Below, one piece after another: positions 14,387 to 23,026 of a stretch of DNA of 64,000 nt. Location of the stretch: the NCBI GenBank assembly GCA_022823225.1, contig JAJDXM010000079.1, positions 1 to 64,000 of the forward strand. Reading direction: 5' to 3'. The stretch comes from Gemmatimonadota bacterium (GTDB lineage: Bacteria > Gemmatimonadota > Gemmatimonadetes > Longimicrobiales > Gaopeijiaceae). Both the position numbers and the translations under genes were made by a program. The notes beneath the pieces were generated by a model. It was not told the DNA's origin. It did not search any database and saw nothing but the letters and a program-made list of their open reading frames with translations. The first letter of the stretch is position 1. Each line of letters begins with the position of its first letter.

Positions 14387-16885
14387 TCAACTCTCAACCG
14401 ATGTCTCGTTGCTCAACTCATCCCGAATCTCCGCGAACTCGCGCTGGATGTCTTCCGCCACCTTGCGGACTTCGGTTGCGACCCTGGGCTTCTTTCCCAT
14501 TTCCCAATCAAGCGCGGTCGTGAGCGGGAGCAAATGGTCGGCGGACGGTGATTCTCGAATCACGGAGGCCATCCGGTGCACGCCCAGTGCCAAACTGGCT
14601 ACGAGCAGTGTCTGGATCGTACCCGCCGGCACCGCAGAGAGCTGCGGGAGTTTTCGAAGCATCTCCCGGACATCCGCGGTGGCATGGGCCAGATTCCCTT
14701 CCTCGATGTAGGTCAGGACCCTGATCGCGCGGGTGGCCAGACCCAGAATCAACACAGCCTCCGCACCGTCGTCACCCACTTCCCCGGCCGAGACGCGCTC
14801 ATCATGCCGGTCCAGTCTAGTCAACAGTTCCCGACAGGCTGAGAGATGTTCCCGAGTGCGCCCCAGCACGCTCAGAACTGCGCTCCTGGTAGCCATGACT
14901 CTCCACGTGGCTTGCTGAACGCGAAGCGATGGGTGCCTTCCGAGCCTGGCCAGGACACCCTCGCAGAGCTCTAGCGCCTCATTCCATCGCCGGAGGTTAA
15001 AGAGGGTCTCAGCCTTGTTGGCTTGCCCGTTCGCGACCGAGACCAGGACACTTGCCGATTCACTGAGCCCGAATCGGTCATTGAGTTTGCTATAGGACGC
15101 CAACGCCTCCTCCGCACGCCCCATCTCTTCGAGCATGCTACCGCGACTGAAGAGGGCGGAGGCCACAAACTCGGCAACCGTATCCGATCCATCACTGGGA
15201 AACCGTTTGATCAGGAGGTCGCAGACCTCGATTGCATGCCGTGTCCGCCCCAGGTTGGTGAGAACGTAGGACTTGTTCAACAGCGCCTTAGCCGCACCTG
15301 GGCGGAGTTCCGGCGAACCTGAAGTCTCGTATAGTGCGGCCGCCTCATCATATGCGGCCATCGCCTCCGAGCCCCGATCCAGACGCACTAGAATGACGCC
15401 CTTGTTCACGAGCGCGTTGACCACGCAGAACCGAACAGTGGGCGCCGTGTGCGTCTGGAACCTCTCCAGGAGATCCTCGAGGACCATCAGCGCTCCACGG
15501 AGATCGCCCTTCTCGAACTTGACCCCACCTCGTGTCAACAGGGCTGCCGCTTCCTCCGTGATCTCCCTCACCTCTCCAGGGAAGTGATCCCGGTGCTCCC
15601 GATACACGTGCCAGGCCAATTCCGGCAGGCTGCTGAACTGTTTCAACGCCGCCTCGTAGATCAGGCGCGTACAGTGATCGACGGCTCCCAACTCGGCCAC
15701 CATGTCGTCCACCATCCCTCGCAGTTCCGCGTGGGAATAGTACGCGTCCATGAACCGGACGAGTGCCCCCACCAGGTTGTCCGTGCCACGGCTCCGGCGA
15801 AGCAGGTAGTAGATGTTGTAGAGACGCTCGCTGACGTAGTACTGCTTCCTGCGGTCTGTTCCGCCGGCGTCCGACACCACGCCACGTCCCTTCAGTCGCC
15901 TGAGTTGCGCACTGCACTTGCTGGTTTCCATCCTGGCGCGCACGGCGACCTCGCGCGCGGTCGCCGGCTTCCATAATTCCGCTAGAGCGAGGTACACCCG
16001 CCGCTCCTGGGGGGCCAAGGACTCCAGATGGCTTTTGAAATAAGCCGTGTGCTCGTCGACAAGATCGAGCAGATCGGACAGAAGGGTGCGAAACGACCGT
16101 TCAGCTCCGAACCGGGCCACGATCGCGAGCAATCGGGGGCTTCCCCCGGTGAGGATCTGAAGGCGGCGGACCACGCCGTCGTCCAGGTCTTTCCCGGAAA
16201 CACTCTCGCACAGTACCGCACTCTCGTTTCGATCAAGCGGCCGCAACGTGAGTACCCGAAAGAGGTCGTAAAGCGCCCGGTCGGGCCTGTCGATTCCTCC
16301 GAACCTGCTTGTCGCGCTTCCGATCAACATGATTCGTGGCTCGGTCTGGAGCGTCTTTCTCAAGCACCATTCCGCGTCGGGGTCAGTCATGTCGGAGAAC
16401 AGCATGTTGAGGTTCTCGACGTGGAGCACCAGGCGTTTTCCTGCCTGTTCAGCAAAGTCGAGCACTGCACCGAGGCAGCGTTCGTGGAGTACACGGTCGT
16501 CCCGCTCCCTGCGCACATCCTCCACCGTGCGCCGGAGATCAAGTTCGCCGGAGCGGTAGGACTCCTTCAGGGCCAGGCGCGACAGACACTCCAGCCAGAA
16601 CTCGCCGCAGGTGCTCACCGAATAGCTCTCCTCTGCGAAGACGATCGGATGCAATCGCGACGAGAGTTCGGGATCCGACCGTACCTCCAGGGCGACGCGT
16701 AGCAACAGGGTCGTCTTGCCGCTGCCCCGCGGCCCGACCACGATCACGTGTTGGTTCGACTCGCCGGTGTTGTCGCGAAGGGTCTCAAGGAGCGATTCGA
16801 ACTCGCGGACTCTCACGCAGAACATCGTCCTGAGTTCGTCGTCCGTCAGGAATCCCGGGTTGTAACTCTTGGTCGCGATGGCCAT
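14387..16885 (-). CDS. STAND-like ATPase with winged helix and TPR repeats
   Basis: The ATG at 16885 has a GGGAGGG site upstream and lies 16 bases after the preceding ATPase gene. The 832-residue protein has a P-loop GPRGSGKT (51-58), a Walker B-like KRLVLHVEN strand and a PRIMLIGSATSRF sensor strand. A winged-helix segment follows (ATAREVAVRARMETSKC, about 355-400), then a long helical region with TPR-like repeats (about 500-760). No N-terminal effector domain is present, unlike most antiphage STAND proteins. A paralogue with the same architecture lies at 25716-28220. Likely roles are ligand-sensing regulation or defence; the choice is inference. Confidence 0.75.
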   Translation of the reverse strand: MAIATKSYNPGFLTDDELRTMFCVRVREFESLLETLRDNTGESNQHVIVVGPRGSGKTTLLLRVALEVRSDPELSSRLHPIVFAEESYSVSTCGEFWLECLSRLALKESYRSGELDLRRTVEDVRRERDDRVLHERCLGAVLDFAEQAGKRLVLHVENLNMLFSDMTDPDAEWCLRKTLQTEPRIMLIGSATSRFGGIDRPDRALYDLFRVLTLRPLDRNESAVLCESVSGKDLDDGVVRRLQILTGGSPRLLAIVARFGAERSFRTLLSDLLDLVDEHTAYFKSHLESLAPQERRVYLALAELWKPATAREVAVRARMETSKCSAQLRRLKGRGVVSDAGGTDRRKQYYVSERLYNIYYLLRRSRGTDNLVGALVRFMDAYYSHAELRGMVDDMVAELGAVDHCTRLIYEAALKQFSSLPELAWHVYREHRDHFPGEVREITEEAAALLTRGGVKFEKGDLRGALMVLEDLLERFQTHTAPTVRFCVVNALVNKGVILVRLDRGSEAMAAYDEAAALYETSGSPELRPGAAKALLNKSYVLTNLGRTRHAIEVCDLLIKRFPSDGSDTVAEFVASALFSRGSMLEEMGRAEEALASYSKLNDRFGLSESASVLVSVANGQANKAETLFNLRRWNEALELCEGVLARLGRHPSLRVQQATWRVMATRSAVLSVLGRTREHLSACRELLTRLDRHDERVSAGEVGDDGAEAVLILGLATRAIRVLTYIEEGNLAHATADVREMLRKLPQLSAVPAGTIQTLLVASLALGVHRMASVIRESPSADHLLPLTTALDWEMGKKPRVATEVRKVAEDIQREFAEIRDELSNETSVES

Positions 16886-16901
16886 GGTGCGCCCTCCCTT
16901 C

Positions 16902-18155
16902 TTATGCCTGTCGATCGCCGAAGAGGACGAACCCCCGGGCGTTGCGCGCGCGCCACCAGTCTTCAACCAGCCCCGAAACGAATTCGTAGCCGCCTTCGCG
17001 TCGGACCAGGTAGCCGTCGTGTTCCAGAACGTGCAGGACATCTCCGACTTGCCCACCGGACTCCCCGGACAGGACCGACCGGTAGGCGTCGTACTGCTGA
17101 ATCGAATCGTCGGTGAGCCGCCCACCGCTGACCGCTGCCTGCGTCAGCAATTCCAGAGCGACCACGTAGCCGTCATCGCCTAGAACCATGCGCAGCCGAC
17201 TCTGGTAGTGTTCGAGATACACCTGCCCCCGAACGCCGAGCATGTCCTGCGAATACACGGTGTCGATGTCATCCACGGACGCTTCGCGCCGATCGTTCCG
17301 CCGTAGATGCTCGTGGAGCTTGTCAAAGAACTGCTGCACGTGGTGCGGGATTCCACAGCGCAGGCGGCGGAACATGCCTGTCCGCACACGCTCCGGAACC
17401 TGAAGTCCGTAGGACGTGGCCAGTTCGCCAAGGCAGGCGACGGCAGTTTCTTCATCCCAGGGCCTCAGCTCGAACGGCGCGAACACGTTTGCGTGAGCGC
17501 TCAGCTCGGCCTGCTCAAGGATCGGCTCCAGGCCCACGCTGCCAGACACCACGAGTCGAATGCGCTCTCGATGTACCTGTGCATTCTTGCGAAGCCAGCT
17601 CAGGAATTCATCGGTGTCCCGTCGGCGCTGCGGCGTGATCTTGTAGTCGTGGCCCTTGAGAAGCCGGTTCACCAGGATCGGCAGCTCGTCGATCGCCAGA
17701 ACCATCGGTTTCTCGCTCGCAGCAAGCGATGCGAACAGTGCGTCGCCTTGGGCACGCCACCGTCCCGCATCGATTCCGGCCCGGAGCTTGACTCTGAGTT
17801 CGCTGACCCCCAGTTCGTCGATTCGATCCATGGTTCCGGCTGACACCTTCCCGGCCCAGTTCATTACGCGGGTCCATAGGCCCCGAATGTCTCGGAACGC
17901 AGCCGCAATCTCTACCACGGCGTCCGCCGCAGTGGTGCAATCCTCCAGATCGACGAACACCGTCTCGAAGTCGCCGGTTTCGTCGAGGCGCCGGAGCAGT
18001 TCGCGCACCAGGCTGGTCTTTCCCATCCGCCGCTGGGCGGTCACGAGGGTATGGATTCTGTCCTCCACCCGCTCGATGAGCGCCTCGATCTCGACCTCCC
18101 GGTCGAAGAAGCTGTCCCCCGCGACCCAGTTCCCCCCCGCTTTTCGTAAGCCCAT
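16902..18155 (-). CDS. AAA-type ATPase (ATPase_2/COG1672-like)
   Basis: This 417-residue protein carries a P-loop TAQRRMGKTSLV near residue 39, the QRRxGKTS form typical of archaeal-type ATPase_2 proteins. It also has an AIDELPIL Walker B, a VVSGSVGLEPIL sensor strand and a C-terminal winged-helix-like region (VLEHDGYLVRR). Of several in-frame Met codons, the one at 18155 is preferred because GGAGG lies eight bases before it. It is the first gene of the operon with the STAND-TPR gene. Three GTTGGCAAC-type repeats lie just upstream. It may pass signals to, or load, its TPR partner; that is inference. Confidence 0.75.
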   Translation of the reverse strand: MGLRKAGGNWVAGDSFFDREVEIEALIERVEDRIHTLVTAQRRMGKTSLVRELLRRLDETGDFETVFVDLEDCTTAADAVVEIAAAFRDIRGLWTRVMNWAGKVSAGTMDRIDELGVSELRVKLRAGIDAGRWRAQGDALFASLAASEKPMVLAIDELPILVNRLLKGHDYKITPQRRRDTDEFLSWLRKNAQVHRERIRLVVSGSVGLEPILEQAELSAHANVFAPFELRPWDEETAVACLGELATSYGLQVPERVRTGMFRRLRCGIPHHVQQFFDKLHEHLRRNDRREASVDDIDTVYSQDMLGVRGQVYLEHYQSRLRMVLGDDGYVVALELLTQAAVSGGRLTDDSIQQYDAYRSVLSGESGGQVGDVLHVLEHDGYLVRREGGYEFVSGLVEDWWRARNARGFVLFGDRQA

Positions 18156-18172
18156 TCCCATTCCTCCCATCA

Positions 18173-18216
18173 GATTTGTTGGCAACGATTTTGTTGGCAA
18201 CAGAAATGTTGGGAAA
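18173..18216 (-). promoter_or_regulatory. Three-unit GTTGnCAAC array upstream of ATPase operon
   Basis: The palindrome GTTGGCAAC occurs at 18178-18186 and 18193-18201, with a half unit GTTGGG from 18208. The spacing is exactly 15 bp and the intervening 6-base spacers are AT-rich. The nearest unit ends 22 bp before the start codon of the minus-strand ATPase. An array of the same motif and period precedes the paralogous gene at 25716. A tandem operator for a dimeric regulator is the natural reading. Confidence 0.65.
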
Positions 18217-18247
18217 ACTGGCGGCGCGGTCAAGACCCTACGGACGC

Positions 18248-18858
18248 GGCGTCAAGGCCCCGGCGACGCGCTTCCGGAGTTCGTCTACCTCGTCTTCTAC
18301 CACGGCGACGGTCCCTGGGGTGGTCCGGATCGCGTGGCCGACCTGTTCCAGCGTTCCGATCCGGGCCGGTTCCGCCTGGTGTCGTGGCGAGAAGGGGCGG
18401 GAACCGGTCGGCCGCTGGACGACATCACGGCGCTGGTGCTCGGGGTGGCCCGGAGCCACGGGCCGGAGGACATGGCTGCGCAGGTGGCAGCTCTGCGACT
18501 CAGGGTCGCGGAACTCGGCGATGCCAGCCTGGACGCGTTCGTGGTCGAGCGACTGGAGACGCTATTAGAATTGAGAGGCTACACGGAGGCATTGGAGCTG
18601 GGATGAGCGAAGACGATGGACGAGTTGACGGAGAGGTTTCAGCGGGGTCTGGAAGAGCTGGTGCAGAGGGGTGCCCGGCAGGGCTAGGCAATGGTCCTGC
18701 GTCGGCTGATCGCGCGGAGATTCGGCGAGGCCACGGCGGGGCAAGTGTCCGACGCGGTTGAGGAGCTGAGTGGCAATGAGGGCATCGACAAGGTGACCGA
18801 CGCGCTGTTCGAGTGCGGCACCGGCGACGAGTTCATCGAACGGGTGCGGACGGTTTGA
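18248..18858 (+). pseudogene. Rpn-family nuclease remnant, copy 2
   Basis: This copy lacks the whole N-terminal third and begins at DALPEFVYLVFYHGDG. It then keeps the Rpn C-terminal region through LGDASLDAFVVERLETLLEL and the tail ending GDEFIERVRTV. Two in-frame stops interrupt it: TGA at 18604-18606, where copy 3 has GGA, and TAG at about 18684, just before the AMVLRRLIAR segment. It is almost identical in DNA to copy 1 over the shared part, including DNA beyond the stop. Confidence 0.8.
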
Positions 18859-19076
18859 CTACCGGGCGAACAGATCTGGGACGTGAGGTGGAAGCGGCTC
18901 TGGGCGAAGTGCTTGCCCATGTGCGAGGAGAGGCGTCGCTCCCGTGCAGAACGGTTGGTGAGCCTGCGGTGGAGCGCACGTCGGCGGTTGACCGTCAGCG
19001 ACCGCGGTCGCTGAAGCGCGACGGCGATGCATCGGACAGCGCGTTCGACGGCCGCCGCCGGAGAAAATCCCCATGA
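18855..19076 (+). pseudogene. HigA-like antitoxin fragment, copy 2
   Basis: As in copy 1, a TTG overlapping the Rpn stop opens TDLGREVEAALGEVLAHVRG, here followed by SLPCRTVGEPAVERT, further into the usual N-terminus of this antitoxin type. From about residue 45 the sequence no longer resembles an XRE helix-turn-helix, probably because of a frame change. The frame runs on by chance to 19076, touching the DUF2283 start. Confidence 0.5.
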
Positions 19077-19288
19077 AGCTTCACTACTATCCCGAGACCG
19101 ACAGTCTCTACATCGAGTTCAGCGAAGGGCCCGGCGTGGAGACCAGGGAAGTGTCCGAGGGCGTGAATGTGGATATCGATGCCCACGGGAACCTGGTTGG
19201 CTTCGACATCGATCGCGCCGCGAACCATCTCGATCTTTCCGCACTGGAGACAACCGCACTGCCGCTCCGCTCGTACAGGATCGGGTAG
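19073..19288 (+). CDS. DUF2283 protein, possible orphan antitoxin
   Basis: The 71-residue protein shows the DUF2283 pattern YYPETDSLYIEFSEGPG...VNVDIDAHGNLVGFDI, with a C-terminal extension ending SYRIG. DUF2283 proteins are often encoded next to a DUF4258-type toxin and are thought to be antitoxins. No such toxin is adjacent, so this would be an orphan. The upstream GGAGAAAA is a usable ribosome site. The last 45 bp of the gene are repeated, without the rest, at 28257-28303. Confidence 0.75.
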   Translation: MKLHYYPETDSLYIEFSEGPGVETREVSEGVNVDIDAHGNLVGFDIDRAANHLDLSALETTALPLRSYRIG

Positions 19289-19394
19289 GGGGTCACCGCC
19301 CCACCATTCGCGCTGTCCGTGACCCGGGCGGCGTAGCCTCTAGAGAGGGGGCATCCGCTTCATTGAGCCACCGAGACTCCGGAGGTTAGGCACG

Positions 19395-19517
19395 ATGAGC
19401 AAGAAGAGCCCGCAGCCTCGCTGTGAGCATTGCGACCGTAACGTCGCTCGGAGAACGACTCCGCCACAGGCATCGCTTCAGTGCTTCGGGACATCTTTGG
19501 GACAGTCTTTGGTGTAG
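19395..19517 (+). pseudogene. Truncated CxxC protein, possible HNH-type N-terminus
   Basis: After a perfect GGAGG site, an ATG at 19395 encodes 40 residues beginning MSKKSPQPRCEHCDRNV. The CEHC motif followed by a Thr-rich stretch recalls the start of HNH-type nucleases, but the histidine motifs are absent. The frame runs into the 12-bp repeat DNA of the broken AlbA_2 gene and stops there. It is most likely the 5' end of a gene cut off by rearrangement. Confidence 0.35.
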
Positions 19518-19657
19518 TCTTCGGGACGTCTTTGGTGCAGTCTTTGGTGCAGTCGCTGGCCCTTTTCGGTGGTGGAGCCGCTCCTATCGACCCGGAGCTC
19601 GGCGGGATTCCGAGTCGTCCAGCGCTTCCACTCGACGTTCCGGGTCTCGGGCGTCAT
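19478..19657 (-). pseudogene. AlbA_2 gene remnant (second copy of the 7-8.4 kb gene)
   Basis: The frame starts MTPETRNVEWKRW, the same start as the AlbA_2 gene at 8458, then jumps to TTRNPAELRV (from the ATP-binding core). It ends in degenerate repeats related to the 12-bp Ser-Pro-Lys-Thr repeat. More than 300 residues have been lost. Its start overlaps the stop of the next AlbA_2 gene by ATGA, exactly as in the first locus. Confidence 0.75.
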
Positions 19658-20505
19658 CGACCGGCCTCGGCGCCGGATTCCCCCAGCACCCTCCAATGCC
19701 CCCCCTTGTCGGGACCGACCCGCTCGATCTTCCCGGCCTCGCGCAGCCTGTCCAGCCGGTACCGGACGGTGGATCGCGTGGTGCCGAGGGCGGCGGCGAT
19801 TTCGCGGCGGCTGGCGGACGGGTTCCGCCGGAGGAGCGAGAGAATGCGGTCGGAAAGCGACGCGGATTCCGGCGACGGATGCCCGCTTCCGGCGGTCTTC
19901 TGGTTGTCTTCTGGCAGTGTTCTGGTTGTTTTCTGGCTGATTGCGGACTGCGCGCTCCCTCGGTCCCGGTGCTCGGCGGCCCCGCCATCGTCGTATTCGC
20001 CGGCCTCCACATCGGGATCCTCGATCACTTCCCAGCGTCCCCCCCTGTCCGGCCCGATGCGACGTAACCTCCGAGTCTCCTTGAGCTTATCGATCCGATA
20101 CCGGACGCTCCCCTCGGTGACACCCGCAAGTGCCCCGGCGATTTCGCGGCGGCTGGCGGACGGGTTCTCCCGCAGGAAGGCGAGGATGCGGTCCCCGACT
20201 TTCTGGCGGTTTTCTGGCTGATCCGGGCTGACCCTCTCCGGATGGGAAGGGACGTCGATCCGCAGATAGTCGCGCCCGCGATCGCTCCTCACATGCACGT
20301 TGACGACGATGCTGAGGACCGACCGCACCTTGTCGGGTATCTCATCCGCCAGACGGAGAAGGTCGGTCGCCCCGATGGCCTCGCGGCGGCGCTCCCGTCC
20401 GATCTCGAGCACGCCGCCCCGACCGCTCGCGAGTCCGCAGATGCAGTCCAGATGCTCGTCCCGCCAGGAGGATCTCCGCTCGATTTGAGGAGGGTCAGGC
20501 GTCAT
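19654..20505 (-). CDS. Rearranged AlbA_2 protein with two winged helices
   Basis: The 283-residue protein opens MTPDPPQIERRSSWRDEHL and retains most of the AlbA_2 domain (to about residue 95). It then jumps in frame to a winged helix (NPSASRREIAGALAG, about 110-160), an acidic linker, and a second closely similar winged helix (NPSASRREIAAALGTTRSTV, about 225-280). The ATP-binding core is missing. It is the homologue of 8455-8880 with a different deletion and an extra winged helix. The frame is fully open, so it may be a functional DNA-binding derivative. The family normally acts as transcription regulator or nuclease-linked factor. Confidence 0.65.
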   Translation of the reverse strand: MTPDPPQIERRSSWRDEHLDCICGLASGRGGVLEIGRERRREAIGATDLLRLADEIPDKVRSVLSIVVNVHVRSDRGRDYLRIDVPSHPERVSPDQPENRQKVGDRILAFLRENPSASRREIAGALAGVTEGSVRYRIDKLKETRRLRRIGPDRGGRWEVIEDPDVEAGEYDDGGAAEHRDRGSAQSAISQKTTRTLPEDNQKTAGSGHPSPESASLSDRILSLLRRNPSASRREIAAALGTTRSTVRYRLDRLREAGKIERVGPDKGGHWRVLGESGAEAGR

Positions 20506-20578
20506 GGGGTGTTATCGCAGACTCCCCGCTAGACGAAACGGGCAGTTGAACTCCAACCGTTGCATCGCCGATTCCCGG

Positions 20579-20797
20579 CTACTCGAATTCCGAGCGAGGC
20601 AGCCCGGTTTGCCGGATGATCGACCTCAAGGTGCCGACGCGGACCTCACGGTGGTCCGGCACTGGGACCGTGATGGTGCCCCTCGGCGCGGCTTTCTGCA
20701 TGACCACATGGCTGCCGCGGCGTCGTACCTCGGCGAATCCATGAGAGGCGAGAATACGACATATTTGGCGACCTGAAAGAACGCGCAGCCTACCCAA
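20579..20797 (-). CDS. hicA: HicA-type mRNA interferase toxin
   Basis: The 72-residue protein matches HicA: VLSGRQICRILASHGFAEV, the catalytic-His motif RRRGSHVVMQ, TVPVPDHREVRVGTLRSI and a final EF. HicA cleaves mRNA as a toxin. No ATG exists in frame; a TTG at 20797 overlapping the end of hicB by 8 bp gives the usual N-terminus and translational coupling. The antitoxin gene is first, so the order is hicB-hicA. The pair looks intact. Confidence 0.85.
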   Translation of the reverse strand: MGRLRVLSGRQICRILASHGFAEVRRRGSHVVMQKAAPRGTITVPVPDHREVRVGTLRSIIRQTGLPRSEFE

Positions 20798-21011
20798 CCG
20801 CGACCTCGACGTGGGTGACGTAGACCTCGCTGCGCAGGCGCCGCTCGATTTCCTCTTCGGGGGCAACCTCGAAGAACAGGGCCAGCGCTTCTTCGAGGTT
20901 CTTCCGGGCCTCGGAGACGGAGTCCCCCTGGCTGGCGACATCGACCTCCGGGCACAGCGCGACGTACCCGCTGCCCTCCCGTTCCACGATCGCGGTCAGT
21001 TGTCTTCTCAT
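20790..21011 (-). CDS. hicB: HicB-type antitoxin
   Basis: The 73-residue protein has the HicB partial RNase H-like fold signature: LTAIVEREGSGYVALCPEVDVASQGDSVSEARKNL broken over residues 4-40, then an EALALFFE helix and a VTHVEV terminal strand. It lacks a separate C-terminal DNA-binding domain, as is common in short HicB proteins. AAGGAG lies five to six bases before the ATG at 21011. It neutralises the HicA toxin encoded immediately after it. Confidence 0.85.
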   Translation of the reverse strand: MRRQLTAIVEREGSGYVALCPEVDVASQGDSVSEARKNLEEALALFFEVAPEEEIERRLRSEVYVTHVEVAVG

Positions 21012-22359
21012 CCGTACTCTCCTTCGTGTCCCGGAAAGGTGGGAGCCTGACCGGTGCGCGGCAAGCCACGAGGTCGAGCCGCCCCTCGCCATTCCGGTTG
21101 TGAGCCTCGATCACCGTCGGCTTTGACGGCGTCATGGGCGTCGTCGTCCTCCGTGTCGTCATCTCGCGCTTCACCCATCGTCGACCGACCGCGCCTCAAT
21201 CGCAACGCCCGCCCTCCAACTGCCCCAATCTCCCGCCGAACCTGCGCCACCTGATCCGCGAGCTCCTCCGGCGACGGCAGATACAGCTGGTACTCCGATG
21301 CGTAGATGTTGGCGTCCTCGGGCAGCGTCAGCTCGACAACGGCGTCGTTCTTGTGATCGCAGAGCAGGATCCCGACCGTCGGCAGTTCGCCGTCGATCTT
21401 CACGTAGCGGTCGAAGTAGTTCACGTACATCTGCATCTCCGCTGGCCGAGGTCCTGATGGGTCAGCTTACCGGTCTTGAGATCGATCAGCACGTAGCAGC
21501 GAAGCAGCCGGTTGTAGAACACCAGGTCCACGAAGAAATGACTGTCGTCGAAGCTGAAGCGCTTCTGGCGGGCCTCGAACAGGAATCCCTTGCCGAGTTC
21601 GAGCAGGAACTGTTGGAGCCGGTCGATGATCGCGGTCTCCAGATCGCTCTCGGAGTAGGCCGGTGTCTCCTCCAGGCCGAGGAACTCCAGCACCACCGGG
21701 TCCTTGATGAGGTCCGACGCCTTTTCGACCACATGTCCCTCACGGGCCAGGCGGCGGACTTCGTGCTTGTCGCGGCTGAGCGCGAGCCGCTGGTACAGGG
21801 AGCTGTCGAGCTGGCGCTTGAGTTCGCGGACGCTCCAGCCGTTCTCCGCCGCCTCGATCTCGTAGAATCGGCGGGCCTCGGGGTCGGATACGGACAGGAG
21901 GGTGACGTAGTGGGACCAGCCGAGGGGGAGGCGGTGAATCAAAGTGGCGGAAGCAGACCGCAGCGCTTGCGACATGCCCGCTCCTGATGCAGTGGATTTC
22001 GCAGACGGTGTCTGCGGATTCTGAGCAGCGGCGGAAATCGCAGACAGTGTTTGCGTTTTTCCGGCTTGTGGCAGGATCTCTTCGGATTGCAGGTAGAAGC
22101 GTCGAAACTGCTCGGGGGATCGCAAGGAAAACCCCCGCCCGATCCTCTCCTTCAGGGCCGCGGACAGTCTCTTCAGGGTCTGCGCGCCATACTCTGCCCG
22201 ATCCGCGCCGCTCTGCTCATACTCCACGATGTACCATCCGAACAGCCAGTTCCGGACGACCAGCGAGCGGTCGACGGCGCGGGCCGCGGAGCGCCGAGTT
22301 TCCTCATGGGTCTGCTGGCACAGCTCGACCAGACGCTCTAAATCGAATCGCTTCTCCAT
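21008..22359 (-). pseudogene. DUF1016 (YhcG-like) PD-(D/E)XK nuclease, frameshifted
   Basis: The N-terminal DUF1016_N domain (LVVRNWLFGWYIVEYEQ, LKRLSAALKERIGRGFS) and the C-terminal nuclease domain are both present. The nuclease domain includes FFVDLVFYNRLLRCYVLIDLK with its catalytic D and D-x-K, and LTHQDLGQ. Just after LTHQDLGQ a net +2 insertion near 21436 shifts the frame; the remainder (MQMYVNYFDRYVKIDGE, GILLCDHKNDAVVE) is open in the next frame. The tail past about 21170 is read through a foreign 30-bp repeat and FG-GAP DNA, so the true C-terminus is replaced. DUF1016 nucleases often accompany type I restriction systems. Confidence 0.8.
21046..21122 (-). pseudogene. FG-GAP/VCBS repeat fragment, locus C
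   Basis: A short stretch encodes IEAHNRNGEGRLDLVACRAPV, a diverged version of the repeat segment LNGDGRLDLVVSGG found at the other loci. It lies between hicB and the broken DUF1016 gene, joined to the 30-bp sequence shared with 8.87 kb. Confidence 0.55.
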
Positions 22360-22484
22360 ACTTCACCCCCATATCGTTCCATTGAATTTGAACTTCGAAC
22401 CGGGACTCCGGTCCCCATAATCTCCGACGGTTACCTCTCTCAGTGAAACGAGCGCCCTCGCAGAGAATACGACCTCGTATCGGG

Positions 22485-22763
22485 TCACAACTCCAAGCCC
22501 AGCTCCTCGGCCACGCTACGGATCGCTTCTCTCGCGGGAATCCCTGGCTCTCCGGCCCGGTGAGCCCGAATCGCCTCGCGCCACATGTGTCCACGCTCAG
22601 CCGAATGGACCAGGAAGTCGTACCGCTCGGGACTCATGACGACCATGGCGGCCTGGCCATTCTGGGTGATTGTCTCAACCCGCCCCTCTCGAATCCGGTC
22701 GAGGTGTTCGCTCGTGCGTTGCCGAAAATGGCTCAGCGAATACGTGTCTTGAGTGCGGTGCAT
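22485..22763 (-). CDS. Phd/YefM-type antitoxin, orphan
   Basis: The 92-residue protein has the Phd/YefM pattern: a DTYSLSHFRQRTSEHLDRI N-terminal dimer/DNA-binding region, then VETITQNGQAAMVVMSPERYDFL and a C-terminal helix ending AEELGLEL. GGAGG before the ATG at 22763 selects that start over an upstream ATG at 22775. No ParE/RelE toxin is adjacent. A 117-bp fragment of the same gene is present at 25534-25650. It would act as a DNA-binding antitoxin and autorepressor if active. Confidence 0.8.
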   Translation of the reverse strand: MHRTQDTYSLSHFRQRTSEHLDRIREGRVETITQNGQAAMVVMSPERYDFLVHSAERGHMWREAIRAHRAGEPGIPAREAIRSVAEELGLEL

Positions 22764-22939
22764 GTCGGCCTCCATACGTTATTCGGATTGAATTCAGTAT
22801 GGCTCACTTTGCCTGGGCTGTCCAGTTCCTGCCGGGAACCGATGTGCTCGCACCCCCCTTCTCAAGTCCGTCTTCACCGACCGGCAGAACGTCCCACGCC
22901 CCCTCCCCTCGCTTGGCCACTGGTATCAATAGTGCTATT

Positions 22940-23026
22940 ATGAAGCAACGAAACGTGCTGGCAGCCCTCAACGACTTCGAAGGCCAGGTCATTCGGGCGA
23001 TCGAAGAGCTGGAGGGAACACCGTGA
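22940..23026 (+). CDS. 28-residue ORF coupled to HicB-like gene
   Basis: A small frame (MKQRNVLAALNDFEGQVIRA plus 8 residues) ends with TGA overlapping the GTG start of the HicB-like gene (GTGA). The overlap suggests it is translated and couples the two genes, either as a leader or as the remnant of a toxin gene. No ribosome binding site is obvious. The family is not recognised. Confidence 0.35.
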   Translation: MKQRNVLAALNDFEGQVIRAIEELEGTP

